DNA of 64,000 bases from positions 124,001 to 188,000 of the forward strand of contig NZ_JAVDXI010000007.1 in assembly GCF_031457805.1 (NCBI RefSeq), in the 5' to 3' direction. The notes under the pieces were generated by a model. It did not search any database. It was not told the origin of the DNA and saw only the letters and a list, made by a program, of their open reading frames with translations. Each line of letters starts with the position of its first letter. Positions within the stretch are counted from its first letter, which is position 1. The position numbers and the translations under genes are program-made. Source of the stretch: Caulobacter sp031457805. Its GTDB lineage: Bacteria; Pseudomonadota; Alphaproteobacteria; Caulobacterales; Caulobacteraceae. Positions 22,781-31,483 of the stretch are shown here, piece by piece.

Positions 22781-25741
22781 CTAGAACGTGTAGCGGATCT
22801 GGGCGTTGAAGCGGCGGCCAGTGACGAACCAGGCCCGGCCCTTCATGCCGATGTTCTGCTGCATCAGCTGCTTGTAGGTGCTGTCGGTCAGGTTCTGGGC
22901 CTCGATCCCCAGGGTGATCCTGGGGGTGACCTTGTAGAACAGCGAGCCATCCAGCTGGCCGTAGTCGTCCGCCCAGGTCGGCAGGGCCCAACGTTGGTCA
23001 TAGCCTTTGGTGGCCTTGTTGAAGCCGTTGCCGCCGTTGGTGCCGTTGACGTTCACCGCCTGCAGGTACTTGGAGCGCCAGTTGTAGGCCAGGCGCGCCG
23101 AGACCTTCCCCTTCTCGTACATCAGGGCGAGGTTGTAGCTGTTCTTGGACAGGTAGGTCAGCGGCAGGGTGGCGAACGTCGAGCCGTCCGTGTCGACGCC
23201 GAACGTGTTCTGCACGTAGGTCGTCAGCTGGCTGGTCGTGGCGTTCTGCGGGTTGCCGTACAGCGTCTGGTCGCTGTCGACATAGGTGTAGTTGGCCTGC
23301 ACGCCAAAGCCGCTCAGCCAGCCCGGCAGGAAGTCGAAGAACTGGCTGTAGGCGATCTCGAAGCCCTTGGCCGTGCCCTTGGCGCCGTTGACCGGCGCCG
23401 TCGTGGCGAACGGGTAGACCGTCCCGTTCGTGGCCGCATAGGGCACGTTGTAGAGGGCGTTGGTCACGACGTCCTTGAGGTCCTTGTAGAAGACCGCGGC
23501 CGTCAGCGAGCCGGTGGGGGCGAAGTACCACTCCAGCGTGGCGTCATACTGGTTGGACTGGGTCGGCTTCAGGTACGGATTGCCCGAGCCATTGCCCGTG
23601 AGGTCGGCCACGGCGTTGGGGCCCGAGCCGGTGATGCCCACGCTGAGCGTCGTATAGGCCTGCAGCTGGCTGTAGTCCGGACGCGCGATCGCCTTGGCCG
23701 CCGCGAAGCGCGCCTGCAGCGTGTCGGTGAACTTCACCCGCAGGTTCAGGCTGGGCAGCACGTTGGTGTAGTCGTTGTGATACGTGCCCTCGGTCGTGGT
23801 GGCCGTGAAGATCGGGATCTTGCCGGCCGGGATGCTGGGATCGACGGCCGGGGTGGCGGCGCCGACGAACGAGCCGATCGCTTCTGAGCGCGTCTTGACC
23901 ACGCGGACGCCGATATTGCCGTCGACCGGATACTTCGCCTGGTCCCAGCCAAAGCGCAGCATCGCGTAGCCGGTGTAGGTGTTTTCCGACTGCTCGTTGA
24001 TCGCGCCCGGCCCATAGGTTGCCGGCGACCAGGTGTAGCCCTGGTCATAGATGCTGTTCTGGGCGCGGAACTTGTGCAGGGTCTGGTAGCTGGCGGGCCA
24101 GCCGGTCGCCAGCTCCAGGGCCGGGAACACCACCGCCGACGGCAGCGAGGCGCCGCCGTTGAAGAAGTTCGGGAAGTCGTAGGTGGTGGTCGGCGCCTTG
24201 TAGGTCCCCACCGAGGCCAGGCTGTTCATGTACCAGCCCAGCATCCAGGTCTGGCTGACGGCCTGCCAGTTGTAGGGCGTGTTCTTGTTCAGCGCCGAGC
24301 GGTCGGTGTAGCGGGCGCCAAAGCGCAGCGACTTCAGCACGTCGCTGTCGAAGGCGTACTCGACGTCGCCCCGCCAGGCCCACTCCTTGCCGACGCTTTC
24401 GTCGAAGTGGTCCATGGTGAACGCCCAATAGTAGTTGTTGGGGTTCGTCATGAAGGCCTTGTCGACCCCGATGGTCGGCAGCGAGCCGGTCAGGTCGATG
24501 GTCTGGGACGGGATCAAGAGACCCGTGGCGACCGTCGAGTCGAAGCCCTTGGTCGTGCCGCGCACGTACTGCACGTCGGTCTTGATGGTCAGCTTGTCGT
24601 CGGGCGTGAACTGCGCCGACCAGGCGAAGTCGGTGGTCACCGACTTGCGGTTGGCGGTGCGGACGTCGTCGTTGAACGGCATGCCGCCGTCCGCCGGATC
24701 AGACAGCACGCCCGAGGTCAGGACGCCCTTGTCGTCATACTTGCCGTTGGCGACGACGACGTTCCCGGGATTGCCGATCTGGGAGAAGATCGCGAACTCG
24801 CCCCAGTCCATCTTGTAGTCGCTGCGGAAGCCCGTGAGGCTGGTCTGGAACTTGTCGTTCGGCTTCCATTGCAGCGCGCCGTAGAGCCCGAGGCGCCGGC
24901 GGTCGAAGTCCAGCGTGCGCCACTGCAGGCCGTTGGGCAGCCAGACGGTCTTGCCGGTGGTGTTCCAGCTGTTGCTGGCGTCCTGGGTCGAGGGCAGGTG
25001 CGGGAAATAGGCTTCCTGCTGGATCGCGTCGGTGCGGGTGTGGCTTTCCGAATAGGCCACATCGAACAGGGCGCCGAACTGGCCAAGGCTGGTGTCCCAG
25101 CGGTTGGACAGCAGCAGCGAGCCCGACGGCTTGGCCTTGCCCTTGGAGAGCTCGCCATAGCCCAGCGAGGCCGAGGCCCCGACCTTCAGGCCCGGGAAGT
25201 TGAACGGCATCTGCGTGCGCAGGTTCACCAGGCCGCCGATGGCGCCTTCGATCTGCTCGGCCGAGGGGTTCTTGTAGATGTCGACGCCAGCCATCAGCTC
25301 AGGCGGCACGTCCTCGAACGACAACGCCCGGCCGCCGTTGGCGGTGAAGCTGTCGCGGCCGTTCAGCTCCGAGCGGACATAGGTCAGGCCGCGGATGTTC
25401 ACGCCCGAGCCCTCGACCGAGAAGTGCTCCGGATCCCCGCGCGACATCGTGTGGTCGATGGTGACGCCGACGACGCGCTGCAGCGCCTCGGTGACCGAGC
25501 GATCGGGCAGCTTGCCGATGTCGTCGGCGCTGATGCCGTCGACGATTTCCGAGGCGTTCTGCTTGATCTTCTGGGCCGACTGGATGGCCGCGCGCTGGCC
25601 GGTGACGACCACCGCCTCGACCGATGTGTCGTCCTGCGCCGTCTGCTGCGCGAACACCGCGGTCGGCGCGGCGAGGCACAGCACCAGCGCGGACGCGCCC
25701 GTCAGCATGAGTTTGCGATGTGTCGAATCAAGGCGCTGCAT
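22781..25741 (-). CDS. TonB-dependent outer-membrane receptor
   Basis: 986 aa. Signal peptide to about residue 31 (AVFA), TonB box around SVEAVVVTG (residues 40-48), plug domain to about 180 (GKLPDRSVTEALQRVVGV, GLTYVRSELNGRD), then a 22-strand-type barrel ending in an aromatic C-terminus (RRFNAQIRYTF). This is the large Caulobacter/Xanthomonas carbohydrate class (plug beginning with an IQSAQKIKQNASEIVD-like segment). Promoter and operator are shared with the GH35 side, so the probable ligand is a xyloglucan-derived oligosaccharide. The halogenase-like gene follows on the same strand. Confidence 0.95.
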   Translation of the reverse strand: MQRLDSTHRKLMLTGASALVLCLAAPTAVFAQQTAQDDTSVEAVVVTGQRAAIQSAQKIKQNASEIVDGISADDIGKLPDRSVTEALQRVVGVTIDHTMSRGDPEHFSVEGSGVNIRGLTYVRSELNGRDSFTANGGRALSFEDVPPELMAGVDIYKNPSAEQIEGAIGGLVNLRTQMPFNFPGLKVGASASLGYGELSKGKAKPSGSLLLSNRWDTSLGQFGALFDVAYSESHTRTDAIQQEAYFPHLPSTQDASNSWNTTGKTVWLPNGLQWRTLDFDRRRLGLYGALQWKPNDKFQTSLTGFRSDYKMDWGEFAIFSQIGNPGNVVVANGKYDDKGVLTSGVLSDPADGGMPFNDDVRTANRKSVTTDFAWSAQFTPDDKLTIKTDVQYVRGTTKGFDSTVATGLLIPSQTIDLTGSLPTIGVDKAFMTNPNNYYWAFTMDHFDESVGKEWAWRGDVEYAFDSDVLKSLRFGARYTDRSALNKNTPYNWQAVSQTWMLGWYMNSLASVGTYKAPTTTYDFPNFFNGGASLPSAVVFPALELATGWPASYQTLHKFRAQNSIYDQGYTWSPATYGPGAINEQSENTYTGYAMLRFGWDQAKYPVDGNIGVRVVKTRSEAIGSFVGAATPAVDPSIPAGKIPIFTATTTEGTYHNDYTNVLPSLNLRVKFTDTLQARFAAAKAIARPDYSQLQAYTTLSVGITGSGPNAVADLTGNGSGNPYLKPTQSNQYDATLEWYFAPTGSLTAAVFYKDLKDVVTNALYNVPYAATNGTVYPFATTAPVNGAKGTAKGFEIAYSQFFDFLPGWLSGFGVQANYTYVDSDQTLYGNPQNATTSQLTTYVQNTFGVDTDGSTFATLPLTYLSKNSYNLALMYEKGKVSARLAYNWRSKYLQAVNVNGTNGGNGFNKATKGYDQRWALPTWADDYGQLDGSLFYKVTPRITLGIEAQNLTDSTYKQLMQQNIGMKGRAWFVTGRRFNAQIRYTF

Positions 25742-25833
25742 GGCCGTTCCCTTCCCCCTGTCAGGAGCCGCCCCGGTCCGTTCTTGGGTGACCGGTGGCG
25801 CGCGGCCCTCCGCCGCTGCTCGATGTCGGCAAG

Positions 25834-25882
25834 CTATAATCGTATAATTGATACCTTCAAGCCGAATTTGATAGCGCTATCA
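25834..25882 (-). promoter_or_regulatory. Promoter plus LacI-type operator, copy 2 (TonB receptor)
   Basis: Minus strand: perfect palindrome TGATAGCGCTATCA (25882-25869), then TTGAAG, 16 bases, TATAGC. It includes ATTATA-CG-ATTATA. The distance from operator to the AT-rich box is 19 bases here and 18 in copy 1 at 21081-21128. The receptor start codon is 92 bases downstream of the AT box. Confidence 0.75.
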
Positions 25883-26000
25883 TTTCGAGGGCCGCCTAGC
25901 GTCGTTTTTGCCACGTCCGGGCCGTGACACCGGTCGCCTGTAAGAGATTCGGAGGCCTGCGGGCTCGCCCACAGAGGCGGCGCCTCCGATTGCTGGCTCC

Positions 26001-26015
26001 GATATTATATTATAA
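26001..26015 (+). promoter_or_regulatory. AT-rich promoter element before dgoK
   Basis: GATATTATATTATAA is the only AT-rich stretch in the dgoK upstream region and echoes the ATTATA repeats of the receptor and GH35 promoters. It lies 64 bases before the dgoK start. No LacI-type palindrome is seen next to it. Confidence 0.35.
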
Positions 26016-26078
26016 ACGAGCGCCGACGGACTTCCCGCTTGGCGCTTTCGGTTGGGCCGTGAGACTGGAATCGGCCTG

Positions 26079-26999
26079 ATGGACCAGAACATCGTGATCG
26101 TCGGGGACTGGGGCGGCTCGCGCCTGCGCCTGTGGCTGCGCCAGGGCAAGAGCGTGATCCATCGCCGCGATGGCCCCGGCGTGACGGCGCTGACCGACAG
26201 CCCGGAGAAGACCTTCCTGGATCTGGTGGGCGACTGGCGCGAGGCGCGGCCCGCCCACGCGATCCTGTGCGGCATGGTCGGATCACGGATGGGCTGGATC
26301 GAGGCGCCCTATGCGCCCTGTCCCGCTACCGCGGCCGAGGTCGCCGCGCGCACCGTCGCCCTCGAGGCCGAGGGCTTGCCGGTTCGGATCGTCCCGGGCC
26401 TGTCCTGCGTCAACCCGCTGGGCGGACCCGACGTCATGCGCGGCGAGGAGACGCAAGTCTTCGGCGCCCTGTCCCTGGACGCAGGCCTGCGGTCGGGCCG
26501 TCATCTGCTGGTGCTGCCCGGCACGCACAACAAGTGGGTGGTGGTCGAGGACGGCCGGATCGCCGCGTTCCTCACTGCGCCGATCGGCGAGACCTTCGCC
26601 CTGCTCAAGGCCCATTCCACCTTGGGCGCGGGCGGCGGCAGCCTGGCCGAAGGCTCGGCCTCGGGCTTCGCGCTGGGCCTGGCCCGCATCGCCGAACAGG
26701 GCGCGCAACGCCTGACCCACCTGATGTTCGAGACCCGCGCCCGCCAGCTTGTGGACGCGATGTCGCCCGCCGACGCCATGGGCTTTCTGTCAGGACTGCT
26801 GATCGGCGCCGACGTGGCCGCCGCGAGGGACTGGTTCGGCGCCATGCCCGCCGCCACCGTGATCGGCGACGGCGCCCTCGCGGCGCTCTATGTTCAGGCC
26901 CTGGCCGCCGCCGGCGTCACGGCGTCGGCCGTGGACGGCGACGCCGCCGTGCTGGCGGGCCTTTCGACGATCACCCGACACCAGGACGCCTCGACATGA
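26079..26999 (+). CDS. dgoK: 2-dehydro-3-deoxygalactonokinase
   Basis: 306 aa DgoK family. ATP-dependent phosphorylation of 2-keto-3-deoxygalactonate to KDPGal in the De Ley-Doudoroff galactose pathway, cytoplasmic. Family motifs: GDWGGSRLRLWL (residues 8-19), CGMVGSRMGW (about 65), LPGTHNKWV (about 150) and SGLLIGADVA (about 240). ATG 26079 is preferred to a TTG 27 bases upstream. The stop overlaps the ATG of the aldolase gene (ATGA), so the two are translationally coupled. Confidence 0.94.
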   Translation: MDQNIVIVGDWGGSRLRLWLRQGKSVIHRRDGPGVTALTDSPEKTFLDLVGDWREARPAHAILCGMVGSRMGWIEAPYAPCPATAAEVAARTVALEAEGLPVRIVPGLSCVNPLGGPDVMRGEETQVFGALSLDAGLRSGRHLLVLPGTHNKWVVVEDGRIAAFLTAPIGETFALLKAHSTLGAGGGSLAEGSASGFALGLARIAEQGAQRLTHLMFETRARQLVDAMSPADAMGFLSGLLIGADVAAARDWFGAMPAATVIGDGALAALYVQALAAAGVTASAVDGDAAVLAGLSTITRHQDAST

Positions 27000-27604
27000 G
27001 CGCCTCGCCCCTGCCCCCCATCGTCGCCATCCTGCGCGGGGTGAAGCCCGACGAGGTGGTCGATATCGCCGCCGCCCTGGTCGGCGCCGGCGTCAGCGCG
27101 ATCGAGGTTCCGCTCAACTCGCCAGACCCGCTGGAGAGCATCCGCCGGCTATGCGAGGCCTTCGGCGACCAGGCCCTGTGCGGCGCCGGCACCGTCCTGA
27201 CGACGGACGCGGTCGATGCGGTGGCGAAGGCGGGCGGCATGCTGATCGTGACCCCGAACACCGACCCCGCCGTCATCGCCCACGCCGCGGCGCTGGGCCT
27301 GACGGTCATGCCGGGCTTCGCCACGCCGACCGAGGCGTTCGCGGCCATCAAGGCCGGGGCCCGCGCCTTGAAGCTGTTCCCGGCCGGAACCTTCGGACCC
27401 GGACACCTCAAGGCCGTAAAGGACGTGCTGCCGCGCGACGTGGCCGTCTACGCCGTGGGCGGGGTCGGCGCGGGCAATCTGGACGCCTGGCGCGCGGTCG
27501 GCGTCGACGGGATCGGCGTGGGCGGGGAGCTCTATCGTCCTGGCGATCGCGCCGCCGACGTGGCCGAACGGGCCGCGCGCCTGGTGGCCGCGTGGCATGG
27601 GTAA
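26996..27604 (+). CDS. dgoA: 2-dehydro-3-deoxy-6-phosphogalactonate aldolase
   Basis: 202 aa class I KDPG/KDPGal aldolase. Splits KDPGal into pyruvate and glyceraldehyde 3-phosphate. Motifs: PIVAILRGVKPDE near residue 8 with the catalytic Glu in AIEVPLNSP (about 36), GAGTVL (about 64), and the Schiff-base Lys in ALKLFPAGTFG (about 123). The IAILRG-type N-terminus and pairing with DgoK favour the galactonate rather than the gluconate enzyme. Start overlaps the dgoK stop by four bases. The galactose dehydrogenase, lactonase and galactonate dehydratase of the pathway are not in this window. Confidence 0.93.
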   Translation: MSASPLPPIVAILRGVKPDEVVDIAAALVGAGVSAIEVPLNSPDPLESIRRLCEAFGDQALCGAGTVLTTDAVDAVAKAGGMLIVTPNTDPAVIAHAAALGLTVMPGFATPTEAFAAIKAGARALKLFPAGTFGPGHLKAVKDVLPRDVAVYAVGGVGAGNLDAWRAVGVDGIGVGGELYRPGDRAADVAERAARLVAAWHG

Positions 27605-27766
27605 GTCCTTTTCGCCGCGCGGGATGACGTCCGGCCCGAACACGCTTGCCGAACGCCACGGTCGCGGCTGTAGTCATGGCAACCGTCCCGTTGCGGACGG
27701 AGCAAACCAAGGTACACAGCGGCGAGCGCCCTTTCGCCTCGCCGTCGCAGGAAAGAAGAGCCGTAG
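27605..27766 (+). other. Intergenic region before the FadR-type regulator
   Basis: 160 bases with no gene. It holds an imperfect dyad, GGTTGCCATGACTACAGCC-like on the complement near 27660-27690, that could serve the neighbouring regulator, but no clear palindrome of the LacI set. Confidence 0.3.
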
Positions 27767-28495
27767 ATGCGCACTCAGCCCGGCCTGAGTTTGACCTATG
27801 GCCTGGTCGAGCAGCTCGGACAGGCCATCGTGACCGGCGAGTACGCCAATGGCGGCTTTCCCACCGAGGGAGAGCTGTCCAAGCAGTTCGGCGCCAGCCG
27901 CACGGTGACGCGCGAGGCGGTGAAGATGCTCACCGCCAAGGGCCTGCTCAGCGCCCGTCCCCGGCACGGCACCGTCGTCGAGCCGGAGGCCGAGTGGAAC
28001 ATGCTCGACCCCGACGTCCTGCGCTGGCTGCTGGAGCGCAAGTTCTCGCTGCGCCTGCTGGCCGACTTCACCGAGATGCGCATGGGCATCGAGCCCACCG
28101 CCGCCGCCCTGGCCGCCCGGCACGCCGACGAGGCGGGCCTGGAGGAGATCCGCAAGGGCCTGCGCCGGATGAAGGCCGCCGCCGAGGGCGAGGACGACCC
28201 GCTGTCGGCCGACATCGCGTTCCACATCGCGATCCTGAACGCGACCAAGAACCCGTTCTATCGCGAGCTGCACGAACTGGTGAACACCGCGCTGCGGATC
28301 TCGATCCGCTTCACCAACCGGATCAAGGGCCGCACCGCCTCGATCCCGTCGCACGAGGCGGTGGCCAACGCGATCATCGCCCGTGACGCGGATCGCGCCG
28401 CCGCGGTCATGCGCGAGATCATCGCCGACGTCCTGGAGCTGATCCGCGCGGCGTCTCCCGCCACCGAGAGCGAGCGCGCGCGCCGGGACGCCTGA
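27767..28495 (+). CDS. GntR/FadR-family regulator (FCD domain), DgoR-like
   Basis: 242 aa. N-terminal GntR winged helix (residues 10-75, with FPTEGELSKQFGASRTVTREAVKMLTAKGLL) and a helical FCD ligand domain (about 95-230) carrying EMRMGIEPTAAALAA and HIAILNATKNPFY, whose Asp/His pattern normally binds a metal and a sugar-acid or other carboxylate. It follows the dgoKA pair and resembles DgoR, the galactonate-responsive repressor, so control of galactonate catabolism is likely. ATG 27767 follows a GGAAAGAAGAG purine-rich stretch. Confidence 0.9.
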   Translation: MRTQPGLSLTYGLVEQLGQAIVTGEYANGGFPTEGELSKQFGASRTVTREAVKMLTAKGLLSARPRHGTVVEPEAEWNMLDPDVLRWLLERKFSLRLLADFTEMRMGIEPTAAALAARHADEAGLEEIRKGLRRMKAAAEGEDDPLSADIAFHIAILNATKNPFYRELHELVNTALRISIRFTNRIKGRTASIPSHEAVANAIIARDADRAAAVMREIIADVLELIRAASPATESERARRDA

Positions 28496-28529
28496 ACGGG
28501 CTTGCGCGCGGCCAGGTCGCGGGCCAGCA

Positions 28530-28543
28530 TGACAACGCTGTCG
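28530..28543. promoter_or_regulatory. LacI-type operator before the aldo-keto reductase
   Basis: TGACAACGCTGTCG differs by one base from the GH3/GH97 site read on its minus strand. It sits five bases before the reductase start codon, a position suited to repression. Confidence 0.5.
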
Positions 28544-28548
28544 CACCC

Positions 28549-29631
<1,083 letters not shown>

Positions 29632-29691
29632 CGGCCAAGGTTTAATGTTCCGGCGCTTGCCGAACCGGACTGTTCGCATAAGGTTCTTCCG

Positions 29692-30495
29692 ATGGCTAAG
29701 GGCGAGCACATCCTTTCGGATCAGGCCGAGGGCCTCCATCGCCTCACCGAGCGTGAGCGCGAATGCCTTCGACTCGTCGACCGCCACATGAGCTCCAAGG
29801 AAATCGCGCGCGAGCTGGGGCTGTCCAAGCACACCGTCGACTGGCACCTGGACAAGGCGCGCCGCCGCCTGGGCGCGACCGATCGCTACGACGCCGCGCG
29901 GCGGATGTCCGACCGCGCGCATCAGGGCCCTGCCCCCCCTCCGATCGCGTCGGGGTCCGATCCGGCGCGGCTAGGCGAGGAGACTTCCGCACGCTCTGCT
30001 CGGGGCGTTGAGGAAGGAGACCCCCGTGAACGCGTCGACCCCGCACCCGGAACTGAACCCCTATCAGAAGGACGCCATTGGCAAGGCGGCCCATCTGCGA
30101 CGGGAGGTGGCGAGCTTCCACCAGGATTGGCCACGGCTGAACTCGGCGGATCTGTTGCCGCCGATCACCTGGAGCGAACTGGAGCGGCAACTGGCCAGCC
30201 TGTCAGCGACGGCGGCTGGCGCGGCGATGGTTCACGACCTGGTGTCGGCCACCCGCAAGCAGGCCACGTTCAAGCCCAGCGAACTGGTGATGCGGGAGAT
30301 CCTGTGCATCGCCAGCGCGGTGATGGACGAGACCTTTCCGCCGGACTTGTCCTGCTCGGATTCGGAAGCGGACGACCAAACCATCTGAGTCTACCCCTGC
30401 GACTGGCCTTCATCGCGACCGTGATGATCGTGACCGCCTTGGCGTTTGGTTCGATCCTGGCTGGGCTCCACGCGCTCGAAGGTTTGTTCCCCTAA
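29692..30495 (+). CDS. LuxR-type HTH protein with C-terminal membrane helix
   Basis: 267 aa. Residues 15-75 are a LuxR/GerE helix-turn-helix (LTERERECLRLVDRHMSSKEIARELGLSKHTVDWHLDKARRRLG). The end (about 236-264, LRLAFIATVMIVTALAFGSILAGLHALEGLF) is a clear transmembrane helix. The middle 140 residues are Gly/Pro/Arg-rich and low in hydrophobics. That middle is overlapped by a different-frame gene (30026-30388) with much more protein-like composition, so either the linker is real and the DNA is dual coding, or the middle is only read through. No receiver domain. It would be a membrane-tethered DNA-binding protein with an unknown signal. Confidence 0.7.
   Translation: MAKGEHILSDQAEGLHRLTERERECLRLVDRHMSSKEIARELGLSKHTVDWHLDKARRRLGATDRYDAARRMSDRAHQGPAPPPIASGSDPARLGEETSARSARGVEEGDPRERVDPAPGTEPLSEGRHWQGGPSATGGGELPPGLATAELGGSVAADHLERTGAATGQPVSDGGWRGDGSRPGVGHPQAGHVQAQRTGDAGDPVHRQRGDGRDLSAGLVLLGFGSGRPNHLSLPLRLAFIATVMIVTALAFGSILAGLHALEGLFP
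30026..30388 (+). CDS. Hypothetical protein nested within the LuxR-TM ORF
   Basis: 120 aa, in the +1 frame relative to the surrounding 29692-30495 ORF. GTG 30026 has AAGGAG eight bases upstream. Codons have strong G/C third positions and the protein is balanced: helical N-terminus (PYQKDAIGKAAHLRREVASF), PPITWSELERQLASL, and a conserved-looking MREILCIASAVMDETF near the end, then an acidic tail. I do not recognise the family. Since the outer frame has no stop until 30495, either the two proteins are both made from overlapping frames, or this one is the main product of the segment. Confidence 0.6.
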   Translation: MNASTPHPELNPYQKDAIGKAAHLRREVASFHQDWPRLNSADLLPPITWSELERQLASLSATAAGAAMVHDLVSATRKQATFKPSELVMREILCIASAVMDETFPPDLSCSDSEADDQTI

Positions 30496-30573
30496 CCCTC
30501 GCCCAGGGAGCCGGGCTTGCCCCCCATGACCCCTTGCAACGCGCCGACGCCGATCGGCGCGAGGAGACCACGC

Positions 30574-30918
30574 ATGCTCAAGGAACGTCGCCTGGCGGCT
30601 GAGACGGTCGCCGAAGCTCTGTTCGCCGCAGAAAAGGCCATCGACGCGGCCATCACCCAGACCGCCGCCCTGGCGGGCCTGATGCCCGCCAGCCGCCAGT
30701 CCGCCAACCTGTCGGCCATGGTCGGCCAGGAGGCGCTGATGGGCGCCGTCGAGACGATGCAGGCCCTGGCCCTGGCGCGCCAGAACATCGTCGCCACGCA
30801 CAAGCAGCTGTCGATCGCACAGCGCGACATCGGCCTGGGCGCCATCGCGTTCGGCACCGGCGGCGAAAAGCCCAAGCCTCCGACCGAAGGTCGCCTGACC
30901 GTCGTCGACGCGGCTTGA
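30574..30918 (+). CDS. Conserved-looking helical hypothetical protein
   Basis: 114 aa from ATG 30574, preceded by GAGGAG at seven bases. Almost entirely helical, Ala-rich, with no signal peptide or membrane segment: MLKERRLAAETVAEAL at the start, a central LMGAVETMQALALARQNIVATHKQL and a short proline-rich tail. It lies 78 bases after the LuxR-TM gene on the same strand and may be co-transcribed. The regular helices suggest a small bundle or coiled-coil protein. No function recognised. Confidence 0.7.
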   Translation: MLKERRLAAETVAEALFAAEKAIDAAITQTAALAGLMPASRQSANLSAMVGQEALMGAVETMQALALARQNIVATHKQLSIAQRDIGLGAIAFGTGGEKPKPPTEGRLTVVDAA

Positions 30919-30989
30919 ACGCCATCGCTCCCCTCCAGCGCCGGCGGAGGGGAGTTGCATTTCCGCGGCCAAGCCTCAACCTGCCGGCG

Positions 30990-31439
30990 ATGACCTTCGG
31001 CGCACTCTACCAATGGGCCAATCTGCTCGCCCTCCTGCTGGCCACCGGCGTCGCCCTGTGGCGGGGACGCTGGCCCGAGCGGACCGCCGCCGTGGCGATG
31101 ATCCTCGCCTGGCTGGCCAGCGCGTGGCTGCATGACGCCGACCAGCGGCTGGGTCCGCAGGCGATCATCATGGTCATCGACATCGCCCTCTTTCTCGTGC
31201 TGCTCGTCATCGCGCTGAAGTCGGAGCGCTGGTGGCCGATGTGGGCCTGCGCGTTCCATGGCCTCTCGGTCGTCCTGGCGCTGGCGATGCTGGCCGATCC
31301 GCGCATCTGGAGCCGCGCCGGCTTCATCGCCAGCGGCCTGTTCAGCTATCTGACGATGCTGGCGCTGTTCCTCGGCGCGGTCGGCCGGAGACGGCCTGAC
31401 CAGCCGCCAACGCGTGACGCCGCGTCACGGCTGACATAG
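30990..31439 (+). CDS. Predicted integral membrane protein, about four helices
   Basis: 149 aa from ATG 30990. Hydrophobic segments at about residues 5-22, 30-47, 54-76 and 82-100, and 110-135 give four or five helices, with an Arg-rich cytoplasmic tail. A TTG-started extension to 30915 exists but adds an Arg-rich non-hydrophobic stretch that overlaps the previous stop. The fold is unknown to me; polar residues within helices are few (HDADQ between helices 2 and 3). Confidence 0.7.
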   Translation: MTFGALYQWANLLALLLATGVALWRGRWPERTAAVAMILAWLASAWLHDADQRLGPQAIIMVIDIALFLVLLVIALKSERWWPMWACAFHGLSVVLALAMLADPRIWSRAGFIASGLFSYLTMLALFLGAVGRRRPDQPPTRDAASRLT

Positions 31440-31483
31440 CCGTCAGCGCCTGTTTTCCTCCCGCCAACCAAGAGGAGGAACTG

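Noticed and set aside
24074..25927. A 617-aa open frame on the plus strand opposite the TonB receptor
   Set aside because: Antisense shadow with no recognisable motif; the receptor frame has clear plug, barrel and signal peptide.
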